This document shows, one piece after another, positions 35,370 through 46,931 of a stretch of 64,000 nucleotides of DNA. The position numbers and the translations under genes were made by a program. The notes beneath the pieces were generated by a model. That model was not told where the DNA came from and searched no databases. It saw nothing but the letters and a program-made list of their open reading frames with translations. Source of the stretch: Symsagittifera roscoffensis (taxonomy: Eukaryota; Xenacoelomorpha; Acoela; Convolutidae). The stretch is from contig NC_087063.1 of the NCBI RefSeq assembly GCF_963678635.1, positions 11,756,368-11,820,367 of the forward strand. The letters are read 5' to 3'. Numbering within the stretch: position 1 is the first letter of the stretch; every line of letters starts with the position of its first letter.

Positions 35370-35750
35370 GATCAACTTTCATAAAACTGCCGAGTATTTT
35401 AACATGTAAAACCGGCGAATTGTAGACTTCTTTTATGACTCTAGCACTATGTTCCATCAGCAACTCCTTATGCCTTCCGCCTTATCTGAAACAACGCCCT
35501 CAAGCCTCAAAATCCACCATCAAAGGAACCCGAAGACTCTGAGTCCTCGGAGAACCAGGAGTTACACAAATGTTCACTCTATATTAATTATTGTTCTCTG
35601 TTGTCTTTGTCTTTCTACGAGTTTCGTCAAGGCATGCGATCCCAATGAACATGAAATAAACACGGTTCAAACCCACTTTTAGGTCTCGGAGAACAGTCGC
35701 GAGAACTCTCTAGTTTACAGTTTGAGGGATTCCATGAGTTGGGTTGGACA
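35370..35750 (+). pseudogene. Array exon copy 23
   Basis: ATG 35404 followed by TAA; second frame from 35449 stops at THF-TAG (TAC to TAG), before the YVSEN motif. Confidence 0.6.
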
Positions 35751-36231
35751 GTGAGTAGATTATTTTTGTCTGTTTTTAAAAATTAATTGATTTAATTCGA
35801 CTAATATTTGCTTGTTTGTTTTCTTAAAAAGCGATAAAAGCGGAGAGCTATAATTTAGAAAAGCGGTAGAACCAAAAAGCGGCTTCGAAAAAGCGGAAGC
35901 GGCGAAAACGGCTTTTCCATAAGCGGTCAATTCACTGGCTAGAATAGCTCCAGAAAACAACATTTCTAATAGTACTATTACTTCAACTTTGCTTTTTAAA
36001 ATAGGGGACATTTTTATCAGAACAAGTTCGAGCATGATACAAAAGTTAGCCCAGAAACCTTTTTCCGATCAATCATTTAGGTGTAATTTGTTTCACTGGA
36101 GTAGAGTGTCTCTCGCCACAGGCCTTATTCCTTCTTGATAGTTTACAGTACTGTTTTAAGTTTCACATTCCAAATTTTTTTTTACGAAATAGGAATACAT
36201 TTTAGAGTCTTAATTCAAACTTCTGTTACAG

Positions 36232-36612
36232 GATCAACTTTCATAAAACTGCCGAGTATTTTAACATGTAAAACCGGCGAATTGTAGACTTCTTTTATGA
36301 CTCTAGCACTATGTTCCATCAGCAACTCCTTATGCCTTCCACCTTATCTGAAACAACGCCCTCAAGCCTCAAAATCCACCATCAAAGGAACCCGAAGACT
36401 CTGAGTCCTCGGAGAACCAGGAGTTACACAAATGTTCACTCTATATTAATTATTGTTCTCTGTTGTCGTTGTCTTTCTACGAGTTTCGTCAAGGCATGCG
36501 ATCCCAATGAACATGAAATAAACACGGTTGAAACCCACTTTTAGGTCTCGGAGAACAGTCGCGAGAACTCTCTAGTTTACAGTTTGAAGGATTCCATGAG
36601 TTGGGTTGGACA
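36232..36612 (+). pseudogene. Array exon copy 24
   Basis: ATG 36266 followed by TAA; same THF-TAG stop as copy 23, so the two share a recent ancestor. Confidence 0.6.
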
Positions 36613-37093
36613 GTGAGTAGATTATTTTTGTCTGTTTTTAAAATTTAATTGATTTAATTCGACTAATATTTGCTTGTTTGTTTTCTTAAAAAGCGATAAA
36701 AGCGGAGAGCTATAATTTAGAAAAGCGGTAGAACCAAAAAGCGGCTTCGAAAAAGCGGAAGCGGCGAAAACGGCTTTTCCATAAGCGGTCAATTCACTGG
36801 CTAGAATAGCTCCAGAAAACAACATTTCTAATAGTACTATTACTTCAACTTTGCTTTTTAAAATAGGGGACATTTTTATCAGAACAAGTTCGAGCATGAT
36901 ACAAAAGTTAGCCCAGAAACCTTTTTCCGATCAATCATTTAGGTGTAATTTGTTTCACTGGAGTAGAGTGTCTCTCGCCACAGGCCTTATTCCTTCTTGA
37001 TAGTTTACAGTACTGTTTTAAGTTTCACATTCCAAGTTTTTTTTTACGAAATAGGAATACATTTTAGAGTCTTAATTCAAACTTCTCTCACAG

Positions 37094-37473
37094 GATCAAC
37101 TTTCATAAAACTGCCGACTATTTTAACATGTCAAACCGGCGAATTGTAGACTTTTTTATGACCCTAGCACTATGTTCTATCAGCAACTCCTTATGCCTTC
37201 CACCTTATCTCAAACAACGCCCTCAAGCGTCAAAATCCACCATCAAAAAAACCCGAAGACACCGAGTCCTCGGAGAACCAGGAGTTACACAAATGTTCAC
37301 TCCATGTTAATTTTTGTTCTCTGTTGTCTTTGTCTTTTTACGAGTTTCGTCAAGGCATGGGATCCCAATGAACATCAAATAAACACGGTTGAAACCCACT
37401 TTTACGTCTCGGAGAACAGTCGCGAGAATTCTCTAGTTTACAGTTTGAGGGATTCCATGAGTTGGGTTGGACA
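37094..37473 (+). CDS. Array exon copy 25
   Basis: ATG at 37128; T-run deletion as in copy 20. Open from Met 37172 for 101 codons. Acceptor is TTCTCTCACAG. Confidence 0.45.
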
Positions 37474-37958
37474 GTGAGTAGATTATTTTTATGTCTTTAC
37501 TTAAAAACTAATTGATTTAATTCAATTATTATTTGCTCGTTTGTTTTCTTAAAAAGTAGTAAAAGCGGAGAGCTATAATTTAGAAAAGCGGTAAAACCAA
37601 AAAGCGGCTTCGAAAAAGCGGAAGTGGCGAAAACGGCTTTTCCATAAGCGGTCAATTCACTGGCTAGAATAGCTCCAGAAAACAACATTTCTAAAAGTAC
37701 TATTACTTCAACTTTGTTTACTAACATAAAGGACCTTTTTTGTTAGATTAAGTTCGAGCATGATACAAAAGTTAGCCCAGAAACCTTTTCCCGATCAATC
37801 ATTTAGGTGATATTTGGTTCACTTGAGAAGCTGGTCTCTCGCCACAGGCCCTATTCCTTCTTGATAATTTTCAGTACTGTTTTAAATTTCACATTCCAAA
37901 TCTTTTTTTTGCGAAATAGGAATACATTTTAGAGTCTTAATTCAAACTTCTGTTACAG

Positions 37959-38339
37959 GATCAACTTTCATAAAACTGCCAACTATTTTAACATGTCAAA
38001 CCCGCGAATTGTAGACTTCTTTTATGACCCTAGCACTATGTTCCATCAGCAACTCCTTATGCCTTCCACCTTATCTCAAACAACGCCCTCAAGCCTCAAA
38101 ATCCACCATCAAAGGAACCCGAAGACTCCGAGTCCTCGGAGAACCAGGAGTTACACAAATGTTCACTCCATATTAATTATTGTTCTCGGTTGTCTTTGTC
38201 TTTCTACGAGTTTCGTCAAGGCATGCGATCCCAATGAACATGAAGTAAACACGGTTGAAACTCACTTTTACGTCTCGGAGAACAGTCGCGAGAACTCTCT
38301 AATTTACAGTTTGAGGGATTCCATGAGTTGGGTTGGACA
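37959..38339 (+). CDS. Array exon copy 26, frame intact from ATG to donor
   Basis: ATG 37993, MSNPRIVDFFYDP, PKTPSPRRTRSYTNVHS, hydrophobic ILIIVLGCLCLSTSFVKA, then CDPNEHEVNTVETHFYVSEN and IYSLRDSMSWVGQ. 116 codons including the Gln that spans the donor, then TGA. Identical in protein to copy 27. Confidence 0.55.
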
Positions 38340-38824
38340 GTGAGTAGATTATTTTTATGTCTTTACTTAAAAACTAATTGATTTAATTCAATTATTATTT
38401 GCTCGTTTGTTTTCTTAAAAAGTAGTAAAAGCGGAGAGCTATAATTTAGAAAAGCGGTAAAACCAAAAAGCGGCTTCGAAAAAGCGGAAGTGGCGAAAAC
38501 GGCTTTTCCATAAGCGGTCAATTCACTGGCTAGAATAGCTCCAGAAAACAACATTTCTAAAAGTACTATTACTTCAACTTTGTTTACTAACATAAAGGAC
38601 CTTTTTTGTTAGATTAAGTTCGAGCATGATACAAAAGTTAGCCCAGAAACCTTTTCCCGATCAATCATTTAGGTGATATTTGGTTCACTTGAGAAGCTGG
38701 TCTCTCGCCACAGGCCCTATTCCTTCTTGATAATTTTCAGTACTGTTTTAAATTTCACATTCCAAATCTTTTTTTTGCGAAATAGGAATACATTTTAGAG
38801 TCTTAATTCAAACTTCTGTTACAG

Positions 38825-39205
38825 GATCAACTTTCATAAAACTGCCAACTATTTTAACATGTCAAACCCGCGAATTGTAGACTTCTTTTATGACCCTAGC
38901 ACTATGTTCCATCAGCAACTCCTTATGCCTTCCACCTTATCTCAAACAACGCCCTCAAGCCTCAAAATCCACCATCAAAGGAACCCGAAGACTCCGAGTC
39001 CTCGGAGAACCAGGAGTTACACAAATGTTCACTCCATATTAATTATTGTTCTCGGTTGTCTTTGTCTTTCTACGAGTTTCGTCAAGGCATGCGATCCCAA
39101 TGAACATGAAGTAAACACGGTTGAAACTCACTTTTACGTCTCGGAGAACAGTCGCGAGAACTCTCTAATTTACAGTTTGAGGGATTCCATGAGTTGGGTT
39201 GGACA
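38825..39205 (+). CDS. Array exon copy 27, frame intact from ATG to donor
   Basis: ATG 38859; protein identical to copy 26 (MSNPRIVDFF start, ILGC-containing variant VLGCLCLST). Donor GTGAGT. Confidence 0.55.
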
Positions 39206-39690
39206 GTGAGTAGATTATTTTTATGTCTGTTTTGAGAAGGTAATTGATTTAATTCATTTAATATTTGCTTGTTTGTTTTCTTAAAAAGCGATAAAAGCGG
39301 AGAGCTATAATTTAGAAAAGCGCTAAAACCAAAAAGCGGCTTCGAAAAAGCAGAAGCGGCGAAAACGGCTTTTCCATAAGCGGTCAATTCACTGGCTAGA
39401 ATAGCTGCAGAAAACAACATTTCTAATAGTACTATTACTTCAACTTTGCTTACTAAAATAGGGGACATTTTTATCAGAACAAATTCGAGCATGATACAAA
39501 AGTTAGCCCAGAAACCTTTTCCCGATCAATCATTTAGGTGTAATTTATTTCACTGGAGTAGAGTCTCTCTCACCACAGGCCTTATTCCTTCTTGCTAGTA
39601 TACAGTACTGTTTTAAGTTTCACATTCCAAATCTTTTTTTTTACGAAATAGGAATACATTTGAGAGTCTTAATTCAAACTTCTGTTACAG

Positions 39691-40071
39691 TATCAACTTT
39701 CATAAAACTGCCGACTATTTTAACATGTCAAACCGGCGAATTGTAGACTTCTTTTGTGACCCTAGCACTATGTTCCATCAGCAACTCCTTATGCCTTCCA
39801 CCCTATCTCAAACAACGCCCTCAAGCCTCAAAATCCACCATCAAAGGAACCCGAAGACTCCGAGTCCTCGGAGAACCAGGAGTTACACAAATGGTCACTC
39901 CATATTAATTATTGTTCTCTGTTTTCTTTGTCTTTCTACGAGTTTCGTCAAGGCATGGGATCCCAATGAACATTAAATAAACACGGTCGAAACCCACTTT
40001 TACGTCTCGGAGAACAGTCGCGAGAACTCTCTAGTTTACAGTTTGAGGGATTCCATGAGTTGGGTTGGACA
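39691..40071 (+). pseudogene. Array exon copy 28
   Basis: ATG at 39725; open to DPNEH, then TAA (CATTAA). Acceptor TTACAG is followed by TATCAAC instead of GATCAAC. Confidence 0.6.
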
Positions 40072-40551
40072 GTGAGTAGATTATTTTTGTCTTTACTTAA
40101 AAATTAATTGATTTAATTCAATTTTTATTTGCTTGTTTGTTTTCTTAAAAAGCGATAAAAGCGGAGAGCTATAATTTAGAAAAGCGGTAAAACCAAAAAG
40201 CGGCTTCGAAAAAGCTGAAGCGGCGAAAACGGCTTTTCCATGAGCGGTCAATTCACTGGCTAGAATAGCTCCAGAAAACAACATTTCTAATAGTACTATT
40301 ACCTCAACTTTGTTTACTAAAATAGGGGACATTTTTATCAGAACAAGTTGGAGCATGATACAAAAGTTAGCCCAGAAACCTTTTCCCGATCAATCATTTA
40401 GGTGATATTTGGTTCACTTGAGAAGCTGGTCTCTCGCCACAGGCCCTATTCCTTCTTGATAATTTACAGTACTGTTTTAAGTTTCACATTCCAATTTTTT
40501 TTTACGAAATAGGAATACATTTTAGAGTCTTAATTCAAACTTCTGTTACAG

Positions 40552-40934
40552 GATCAACTTTCATAAAACTGCCGACTATTTTAACATGTCAAACCGGCGA
40601 ATTGTAGACTTCTTTTATGACCCTAGGACTATGTTCCATCAGCAACTCCTTATGCCTTCCACTGGATCTCAAACAACGCCCTCAAGCCTCAAAATCCAGT
40701 ATCAAAGGAACCCGAAGACTCCGAGTCCTCGGAGAACCACGAGTTACACAAATGTTTACTCCATATTAATTATTGTTCTCTGTTGTCTTTGTCTTTCTAC
40801 ACGAGTTTCGTCAAGGCATGGGTTCCCAATGAACATCAAATAAACACGGTTGAAACCCACTTTTACGTCTTGGAGAACAGTCGCGAGAACTCTCTAGTTT
40901 ACAGTTTGAGGGATTCCATGAGTTGGGTTGGACA
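40552..40934 (+). pseudogene. Array exon copy 29 (+2 frameshift type)
   Basis: ATG at 40586, YDPRTMFHQQ and STGSQTTP variants; CTACACGAG insertion; ends MNIK-stop. Confidence 0.6.
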
Positions 40935-41414
40935 GTGAGTAGATTATTTTTATGTCTGTTTTAAAAAATTAATTGATTTAATTCAAATATTATTTGCTTG
41001 TTTGTTTTCTTAAAAAGCGATAAAAGCGGAGAGCTATAATTTAGGAAAGCGGTAAAACCAAAAAGCGGCTTCGAAAAAGCGGAAGCGGCGAAAACGGTTT
41101 TTCCATAAGCGGTCAATTCACTGGCTAGAATAGCTCCAGAAAAGAACATTTCTAATAGTACTATTACTTAAACTTTGTTCACTAAAGTAGGCGAAATTTT
41201 TATCAGAACAAGTTCGAACTTGATACAAAAGTTAGCCCAGAAACTTTTTTCCGATCAATCATTAAGGTGATATTTGTTTCACTTGAGTAGCTGGTCTCTC
41301 GCCACAGGCCTTATTCTTTCTCGATAATTTACAGTACTGTTTTAAGTTTCACATTCCAATTTTTTTACGAAATAGGAATACATTTTAGAGTCTTAATTCA
41401 AACTTCTGTTACAG

Positions 41415-41795
41415 GATCAATTTTCATAAAACTGCCGACTATTTTAACATGTCAAACCGGCGAATTGTAGACTTCTTTTATGACCCTAGGACTATGTTCC
41501 ATCAGCAACTCCTTATGCCTTCCACCGGATCTCAAACAACGCCCTCAAGCCTCAAAATCCAGCATCAAAGGAACCCGAAGACTCCGAGTCCTCGGAGAAC
41601 CAGGAGTTACACAAATGGTCACTCCATATTAATTATTGTTCTCTGTTTTCTTTGTCTTTCTACGAGTTTCGTCAAGGCATGGGATCCCAATGAACATTAA
41701 ATAAACACGGTCGAAACCCACTTTTACGTCTCGGAGAACAGTCGCGAGAACTCTCTAGTTTACAGTTTGAGGGATTCCATGAGTTGGGTTGGACA
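41415..41795 (+). pseudogene. Array exon copy 30
   Basis: ATG at 41449; N-terminal half like copy 29 (YDPRTMF), C-terminal half like copy 28 (NGHSILIIVLCFLC, DPNEH-stop). It looks like a crossover within the exon. Confidence 0.6.
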
Positions 41796-42276
41796 GTGAG
41801 TAGATTATTTTTGTCTTTACTTAAAAATTAATTGATTTAATTCAATTTTTATTTGCTTGTTTGTTTTCTTAAAAAGCGATAAAAGCGGAGAGCTATAATT
41901 TAGAAAAGCGGTAAAACCAAAAAGCGGCTTCGAAAAAGCTGAAGCGGCGAAAACGGCTTTTCCATGAGCGGTCAATTCACTGGCTAGAATAGCTCCAGAA
42001 AACAACATTTCTAATAGTACTATTACCTCAACTTTGTTTACTAAAATAGGGGACATTTTTATCAGAACAAGTTGGAGCATGATACAAAAGTTAGCCCAGA
42101 AACCTTTTCCCGATCAATCATTTAGGTGATATTTGGTTCACTTGAGAAGCTGGTCTCTCGCCACAGGCCCTATTCCTTCTTGATAATTTACAGTACTGTT
42201 TTAAGTTTCACATTCCAATTTTTTTTTAACGAAATAGGAATACATTTTAGAGTCTTAATTCAAACTTCTGTTACAG

Positions 42277-42659
42277 GATCAACTTTCATAAAACTGCCGA
42301 CTATTTTAACATGTCAAACCGGCGAATTGTAGACTTCTTTTATGACCCTAGGACTATGTTCCATCAGCAACTCCTTATGCCTTCCACTGGATCTCAAACA
42401 ACGCCCTCAAGCCTCAAAATCCAGTATCAAAGGAACCCGAAGACTCCGAGTCCTCGGAGAACCACGAGTTACACAAATGTTTACTCCATATTAATTATTG
42501 TTCTCTGTTGTCTTTGTCTTTCTACACGAGTTTCGTCAAGGCATGGGTTCCCAATGAACATCAAATAAACACGGTTGAAACCCACTTTTACGTCTTGGAG
42601 AACAGTCGCGAGAACTCTCTAGTTTACAGTTTGAGGGATTCCATGAGTTGGGTTGGACA
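42277..42659 (+). pseudogene. Array exon copy 31 (+2 frameshift type)
   Basis: ATG at 42311; protein identical to copy 29. Confidence 0.6.
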
Positions 42660-43139
42660 GTGAGTAGATTATTTTTATGTCTGTTTTAAAAAATTAATTG
42701 ATTTAATTCAAATATTATTTGCTTGTTTGTTTTCTTAAAAAGCGATAAAAGCGGAGAGCTATAATTTAGGAAAGCGGTAAAACCAAAAAGCGGCTTCGAA
42801 AAAGCGGAAGCGGCGAAAACGGTTTTTCCATAAGCGGTCAATTCACTGGCTAGAATAGCTCCAGAAAAGAACATTTCTAATAGTACTATTACTTAAACTT
42901 TGTTCACTAAAGTAGGCGAAATTTTTATCAGAACAAGTTCGAACTTGATACAAAAGTTAGCCCAGAAACTTTTTTCCGATCAATCATTAAGGTGATATTT
43001 GTTTCACTTGAGTAGCTGGTCTCTCGCCACAGGCCTTATTCTTTCTCGATAATTTACAGTACTGTTTTAAGTTTCACATTCCAATTTTTTTACGAAGTAG
43101 GAATACATTTTAGAGTCTTAATTCAAACTTCTGTTACAG

Positions 43140-43522
43140 GATCAATTTTCATAAAACTGCCGACTATTTTAACATGTCAAACCGGCGAATTGTAGACTTC
43201 TTTTATGACCCTAGGACTATGTTCCATCAGCAACTCCTTATGCCTTCCACCGGATCTCAAACAACGCCCTCAAGCCTCAAAATCCAGCATCAAAGGAACC
43301 CGAAGACTCCGAGTCCTTGGAGAACCACGAGTTACACAAATGTTTACTCCATATTAATTATTGTTCTCTGTTGTCTTTGTCTTTCTACACGAGTTTCGTC
43401 AAGGCATGGCATCCCAATGAACATCAAATAAACACGGCTGAAACCCGGTTTTACGTCTCGGAGAACAGTCGCGAGAACTCTCTAGTTTACAGTTTGAGGG
43501 ATTCCATGAGTTGGGTTGGACA
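43140..43522 (+). pseudogene. Array exon copy 32 (+2 frameshift type)
   Basis: ATG at 43174; PSPWRTTSY variant, CTACACGAG insertion. A different short frame from 43317 re-enters the ectodomain frame (TSFVKAWHPNEHQIN). Confidence 0.6.
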
Positions 43523-44005
43523 GTGAGTAGATTATTTTTGTCTTTACTTAAAAATTAATTGATTTAATTCAATTATTATTTGCTTGTTTGTTTTCTTAAA
43601 AAGCGATATAAGTGGAGAGCTATAATTTAGAAAAGCGGTAAAACCAAAAAGCGGCTTCGAAAAAAGCGGAATCGTCGAAAAGCGGCTTTTCCATAAGCGG
43701 TCAGTTCACTGGCTAGAATAGCTCCAGAAAACAACATTTCTAGTAGTACTATTACTTAAACTTTGTTCACTAAAGTAGGCGAAATTTTTATCAGAACAAG
43801 TTCGAGCATGATACAAAAGTTAGCCCAGAAACCTTTTCCCGATCAATCATTTAGGTGTAATTTGTTTCACTGGAGTAGAGTGTCTCTCGCCACAGGCCTT
43901 ATTCCTTCTTGATAGTTTACAGTACTGTTTTAAGTTTCACATTCCAAATCTTTTTTTACGAAATAAGAATACATTTTAGAGTCTTAATTCAAACTTCTGT
44001 TACAG

Positions 44006-44386
44006 GATCAACTTTCATAAAACTGCCGACTATTTTAACATGTCAAACCGGCGAAGTGTAGACTTCTTTTATGACCCTAGCACTATGTTCCATCAGCAAC
44101 TCTTTATGCCTTCCACCTTGTCTCAAACAACGCCCTCAAGCCTCAAAATCCACCATCAAAGAAACCCGAAGACTCCGAGTCCTCGGAGAACCAGGAGTTA
44201 CACAAATGTTCACTCCATATTAATTATTGTTCTCTGTTGTCTTTGTCTTTCTACGAGTTTCGTCAAGGCATGCGATCCCAATGAACATGAAATAAACACG
44301 GTTGAAACCCACTTTTACGTCTCGGAGAACAGTCGCGAGAACTCTCTAGTTTACAGTTTGAGTGATTCCATGACTTGGGTTGGACA
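44006..44386 (+). CDS. Array exon copy 33, frame intact but donor lost
   Basis: ATG 44040, MSNRRSVDFFYDP, full ectodomain start CDPNEHEINTVETHFYVSEN. The donor is mutated (GGACAAGGAGTAG), removing both the GT and the TGA. The frame therefore runs on for 141 codons into hAT-derived sequence (FACLFS-stop). Confidence 0.45.
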
Positions 44387-44868
44387 AGGAGTAGATTATT
44401 TTTATGTCTGTTTTAAAAAATTAATTGATTTAATTCAAATATTATTTGCTTGTTTGTTTTCTTAAAAAGCGATAAAAGCGGAGAGCTATAATTTAGGAAA
44501 GCGGTGAAACCAAAAAGCGGCTTCGAAAAAGCGGAAGCGGCGAAAACGGTTTTTCCATAAGCGGTCAATTCACTGGCTAGAATAGCTCCAGAAAAGAACA
44601 TTTCTAATAGTACTATTACTTAAACTTTGTTCACTAAAGTAGGCGAAATTTTTATCAGAACAAGTTTAACTTGATACAAAAGTTAGCCCAGAAACTTTTT
44701 TCCGATCTATCATTAAGGTGATATTTGTTTCACATGAGTAGCTGGTCTCTCGCCACAGGCCTTATTCTTTCTCGATAATTTACAGTACTGTTTTAAGTTT
44801 TCTATTCCAAATCCTTTTTATGAAATAGGGATAAATTTTAAAGTCTTAATTCAAACTTCTGTAACAGG

Positions 44869-45735
44869 ACCAACTTTGCATTATTTTTTTCTAAAGATTC
44901 TTTGAATGCCTAACTGTGCTACTTGTACATGAACAAGGTTCAGTCTCATTCAATCTAGGCCATAATGACTGGTGGAGTCATATATAAGGTTGAGCCCTAC
45001 CAAAAGGAGTCGGACCGGATATCTACCTTGTGTTGTTCTTTCTTATCAAAAATCGGGTTTTTTTTTACCTTGGTAGCGTCCAGGCCTTAATATCAGCTCC
45101 GGAAGGTGTACACAGAGTAACAAGCCAATCACTGGTTAGGTAAAAAGTAACAAGTATGAAATTCTACTTATCGAAAATCGATTTTCAAGTCAAAACGGCA
45201 CCAGCAATTCATTATTTCGTCAAAGGGCAATTGCAAACGCTTTTTTAGATCTAACCAAAGATTTGTCGATAATGGCCAATGAAAAGCGAACTCTTATGTC
45301 TAGAAGTTGTCTTGATCAGGATCGTGCTTACCTCCAAACATATCTCCACCCTTCTTTTTGAGCTTTAATTTTGTGTCGGAAATTTTCGTCCACCAGCTCC
45401 TTGCATTTGACACACAGGAACTTTCTTTTTGTCACGTTGTTGATAAAGGTTGACGTTTTTCTTATCCTTCACCAAATATGTTCTCCCAAAGTGCCGCATG
45501 AGGGATGCGCGTCAGTTGAAGGACTCCTCGAGAAGTTCGCATTTGTATTTGTTTTCCGCATGTTTTTTAGGTCTAACCATGAAAGGCGAATTTCGACGGA
45601 ATGGCCAATGAAGAACATGGCTCACAAATTAAACATTTTGCTTTCAGTTTGTTTTCAAAGGAACGCAGGCGAGTTTCGGCGAAATGGCCAATGAAGAACA
45701 CGGGCTTCAAAGCAAACACCGTAAAACAAGGCCGT
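44869..45735. repeat. Exon stub joined to module B, copy 3
   Basis: An acceptor (CTGTAACAG) and about ten exon bases (GACCAACTTT) run straight into module B sequence (GCATTATTTTTTTC). The junction has short homology (CTTT, CAT). The module carries the inverse zinc-finger fragment. A 35-base phrase containing ATGGCCAATGAAGAACA repeats at 45599 and 45683. Confidence 0.5.
45340..45580 (-). pseudogene. C2H2-type zinc-finger fragment, copy 5
   Basis: Minus strand shows CELLEESFN-type, degraded finger codons and the better-kept FLCVKCKELVDENFRHK block. Part of the linker (KCHLMKINNV) is deleted. Confidence 0.4.
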
Positions 45736-46265
45736 CAATCGGTGTACTGTTGAGACAGTAACATGGAAAGAAGCGTGGAAAAGCACGGATGAGTTCGATT
45801 TTGTTGGCGCGTGTTGAATATTTAATTTGACGGATAGTTTAAAACGCAACTGATTTTATATAACGAGAAAGCTCGCAGCTCAATAGACAACAAAATCAGT
45901 TTTGTTTTCGAACATATATAAACAGGACAGTTAAAGGAAACCTTTACACTGGATACGAAGTTAATTTTACAGCTTCCAAGTTTTCAACGACAAACCTGAA
46001 CAATTCGAGGCCAAAACACGGCGAATCAAAGCACGCCAAGACAGCAATAAAACGTTCTCTCAAAAGAACGCCATCGCCTGCCCGCAAAAGTTCTCAAGAA
46101 TCTCTGTACTTAAAAATAAGCTGATAAAATTCAATTAATACTTCCTTGTTTGTTTTCTTAAAAAGCGGAGAGCTATAAATTAGAAAAGCGGTAAAAGCAA
46201 AAAGTGGCTTAGAAAAAAGCGGAAGCATCGAAAAGCAGTTTTTCCATAAGCGGTCAATTCACTGA
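45735..46265 (+). mobile_element. Module B joined to hAT tail (internal deletion derivative)
   Basis: The promoter-like start (CTGTTGAGACAGTAAC, then TATATAACG) runs to AACACGGCGAATCAAAG. Within about 40 bases it joins hAT tail codons (GTTCTCTCAAAAG) and then the AGCGG-rich 3' end finishing in CAATTCACTG. This arrangement would fit module B as the 5' half of the same hAT element. Confidence 0.5.
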
Positions 46266-46557
46266 CTAGAATAGCTCCAGAAAACAACATTTCCAGTTGT
46301 ACTTTCACTTCAACTTTGTTGACTAAAGCAGGAGAAATTTTTATCAGAACAAGTTTGAACATGATATAAAAGTTAGCCCAGAAACTTTTTTCCGATCAAT
46401 CATTAAGGCGATATTTGTTTCACTTGAGTAGCTGGTCTCTCGCCACAGGCTTTATTCCTTCGTGATAGTTTACAGTACTTTTTTAAGTTTCACATTCCAA
46501 ATCCTTTTTATGAAATAGGAATACATTTTAGAGTCTTAATTCAAACGTCTGTAACAG

Positions 46558-46931
46558 GATCAACTTTCATAAAACTGCCGACTATTTTAACATGTCAAAC
46601 CGGCGATTTGTAGACTTCTTTTATGACCCTAGCACTATGTTCCTTCAGCAACTCTTCATGCCTTCCACCTTATCTCAAACAACGCCCTCAAGCGTCAAAA
46701 TCCACCATCAAAGGAACCGGAAGACTCCGAGTCCTCGGAGAAACAAGAGTTACACAAATGTTCACTCCATGTTAATTATTGTTGTCTTTGTCTTTCTACG
46801 AGTTTCGTTAAGGCATGTGATCCCAATGAACTTCAAGTAAACCCGGCTGAAACCCACTTTTACGTCGCGGAGAACAGTCGCGAGAACTCTCTAGTTTACA
46901 GTTTGAAGGATTCCATGAGTTGGGTTGGACA
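46558..46931 (+). pseudogene. Array exon copy 34 (last)
   Basis: ATG at 46592, MSNRRFVDFFYDP. A deletion in the hydrophobic segment shifts the frame (IIVVFVFLRVS) and it ends MNFK-stop. Donor is GTGAAA. It is an isolated, more diverged copy at the array edge. Confidence 0.6.

Larger units (their letters stand above)
37480..39210 (+). repeat. Two near-identical 866-bp units
   Basis: Units containing exon copies 26 and 27 match base for base over the stretches I compared, including private changes (AAAAACTAATTG, TTTTTTGTTAGATTAAG, GCCAACTATT). This indicates a very recent duplication or conversion. Confidence 0.75.
39950..43330 (+). repeat. Second dimeric higher-order repeat, period about 1725 bp
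   Basis: The two-unit block with ATGs at 39725/40586 is repeated at 41449/42311. Spacing is 1724-1725 bp, and private changes are shared, for example a GGTTCCCAATGAAC exon variant and a CTTGGAGAACAG variant. Confidence 0.75.

Noticed and set aside
20107-42874. Recurrent minus-strand reading frames of 60-136 codons (MLELVLIKMSPILV... type)
   Set aside because: They run antisense through the intron block and the hAT 3' end of each unit. They recur only because the DNA repeats, with no domain, and they span the transposon boundary.
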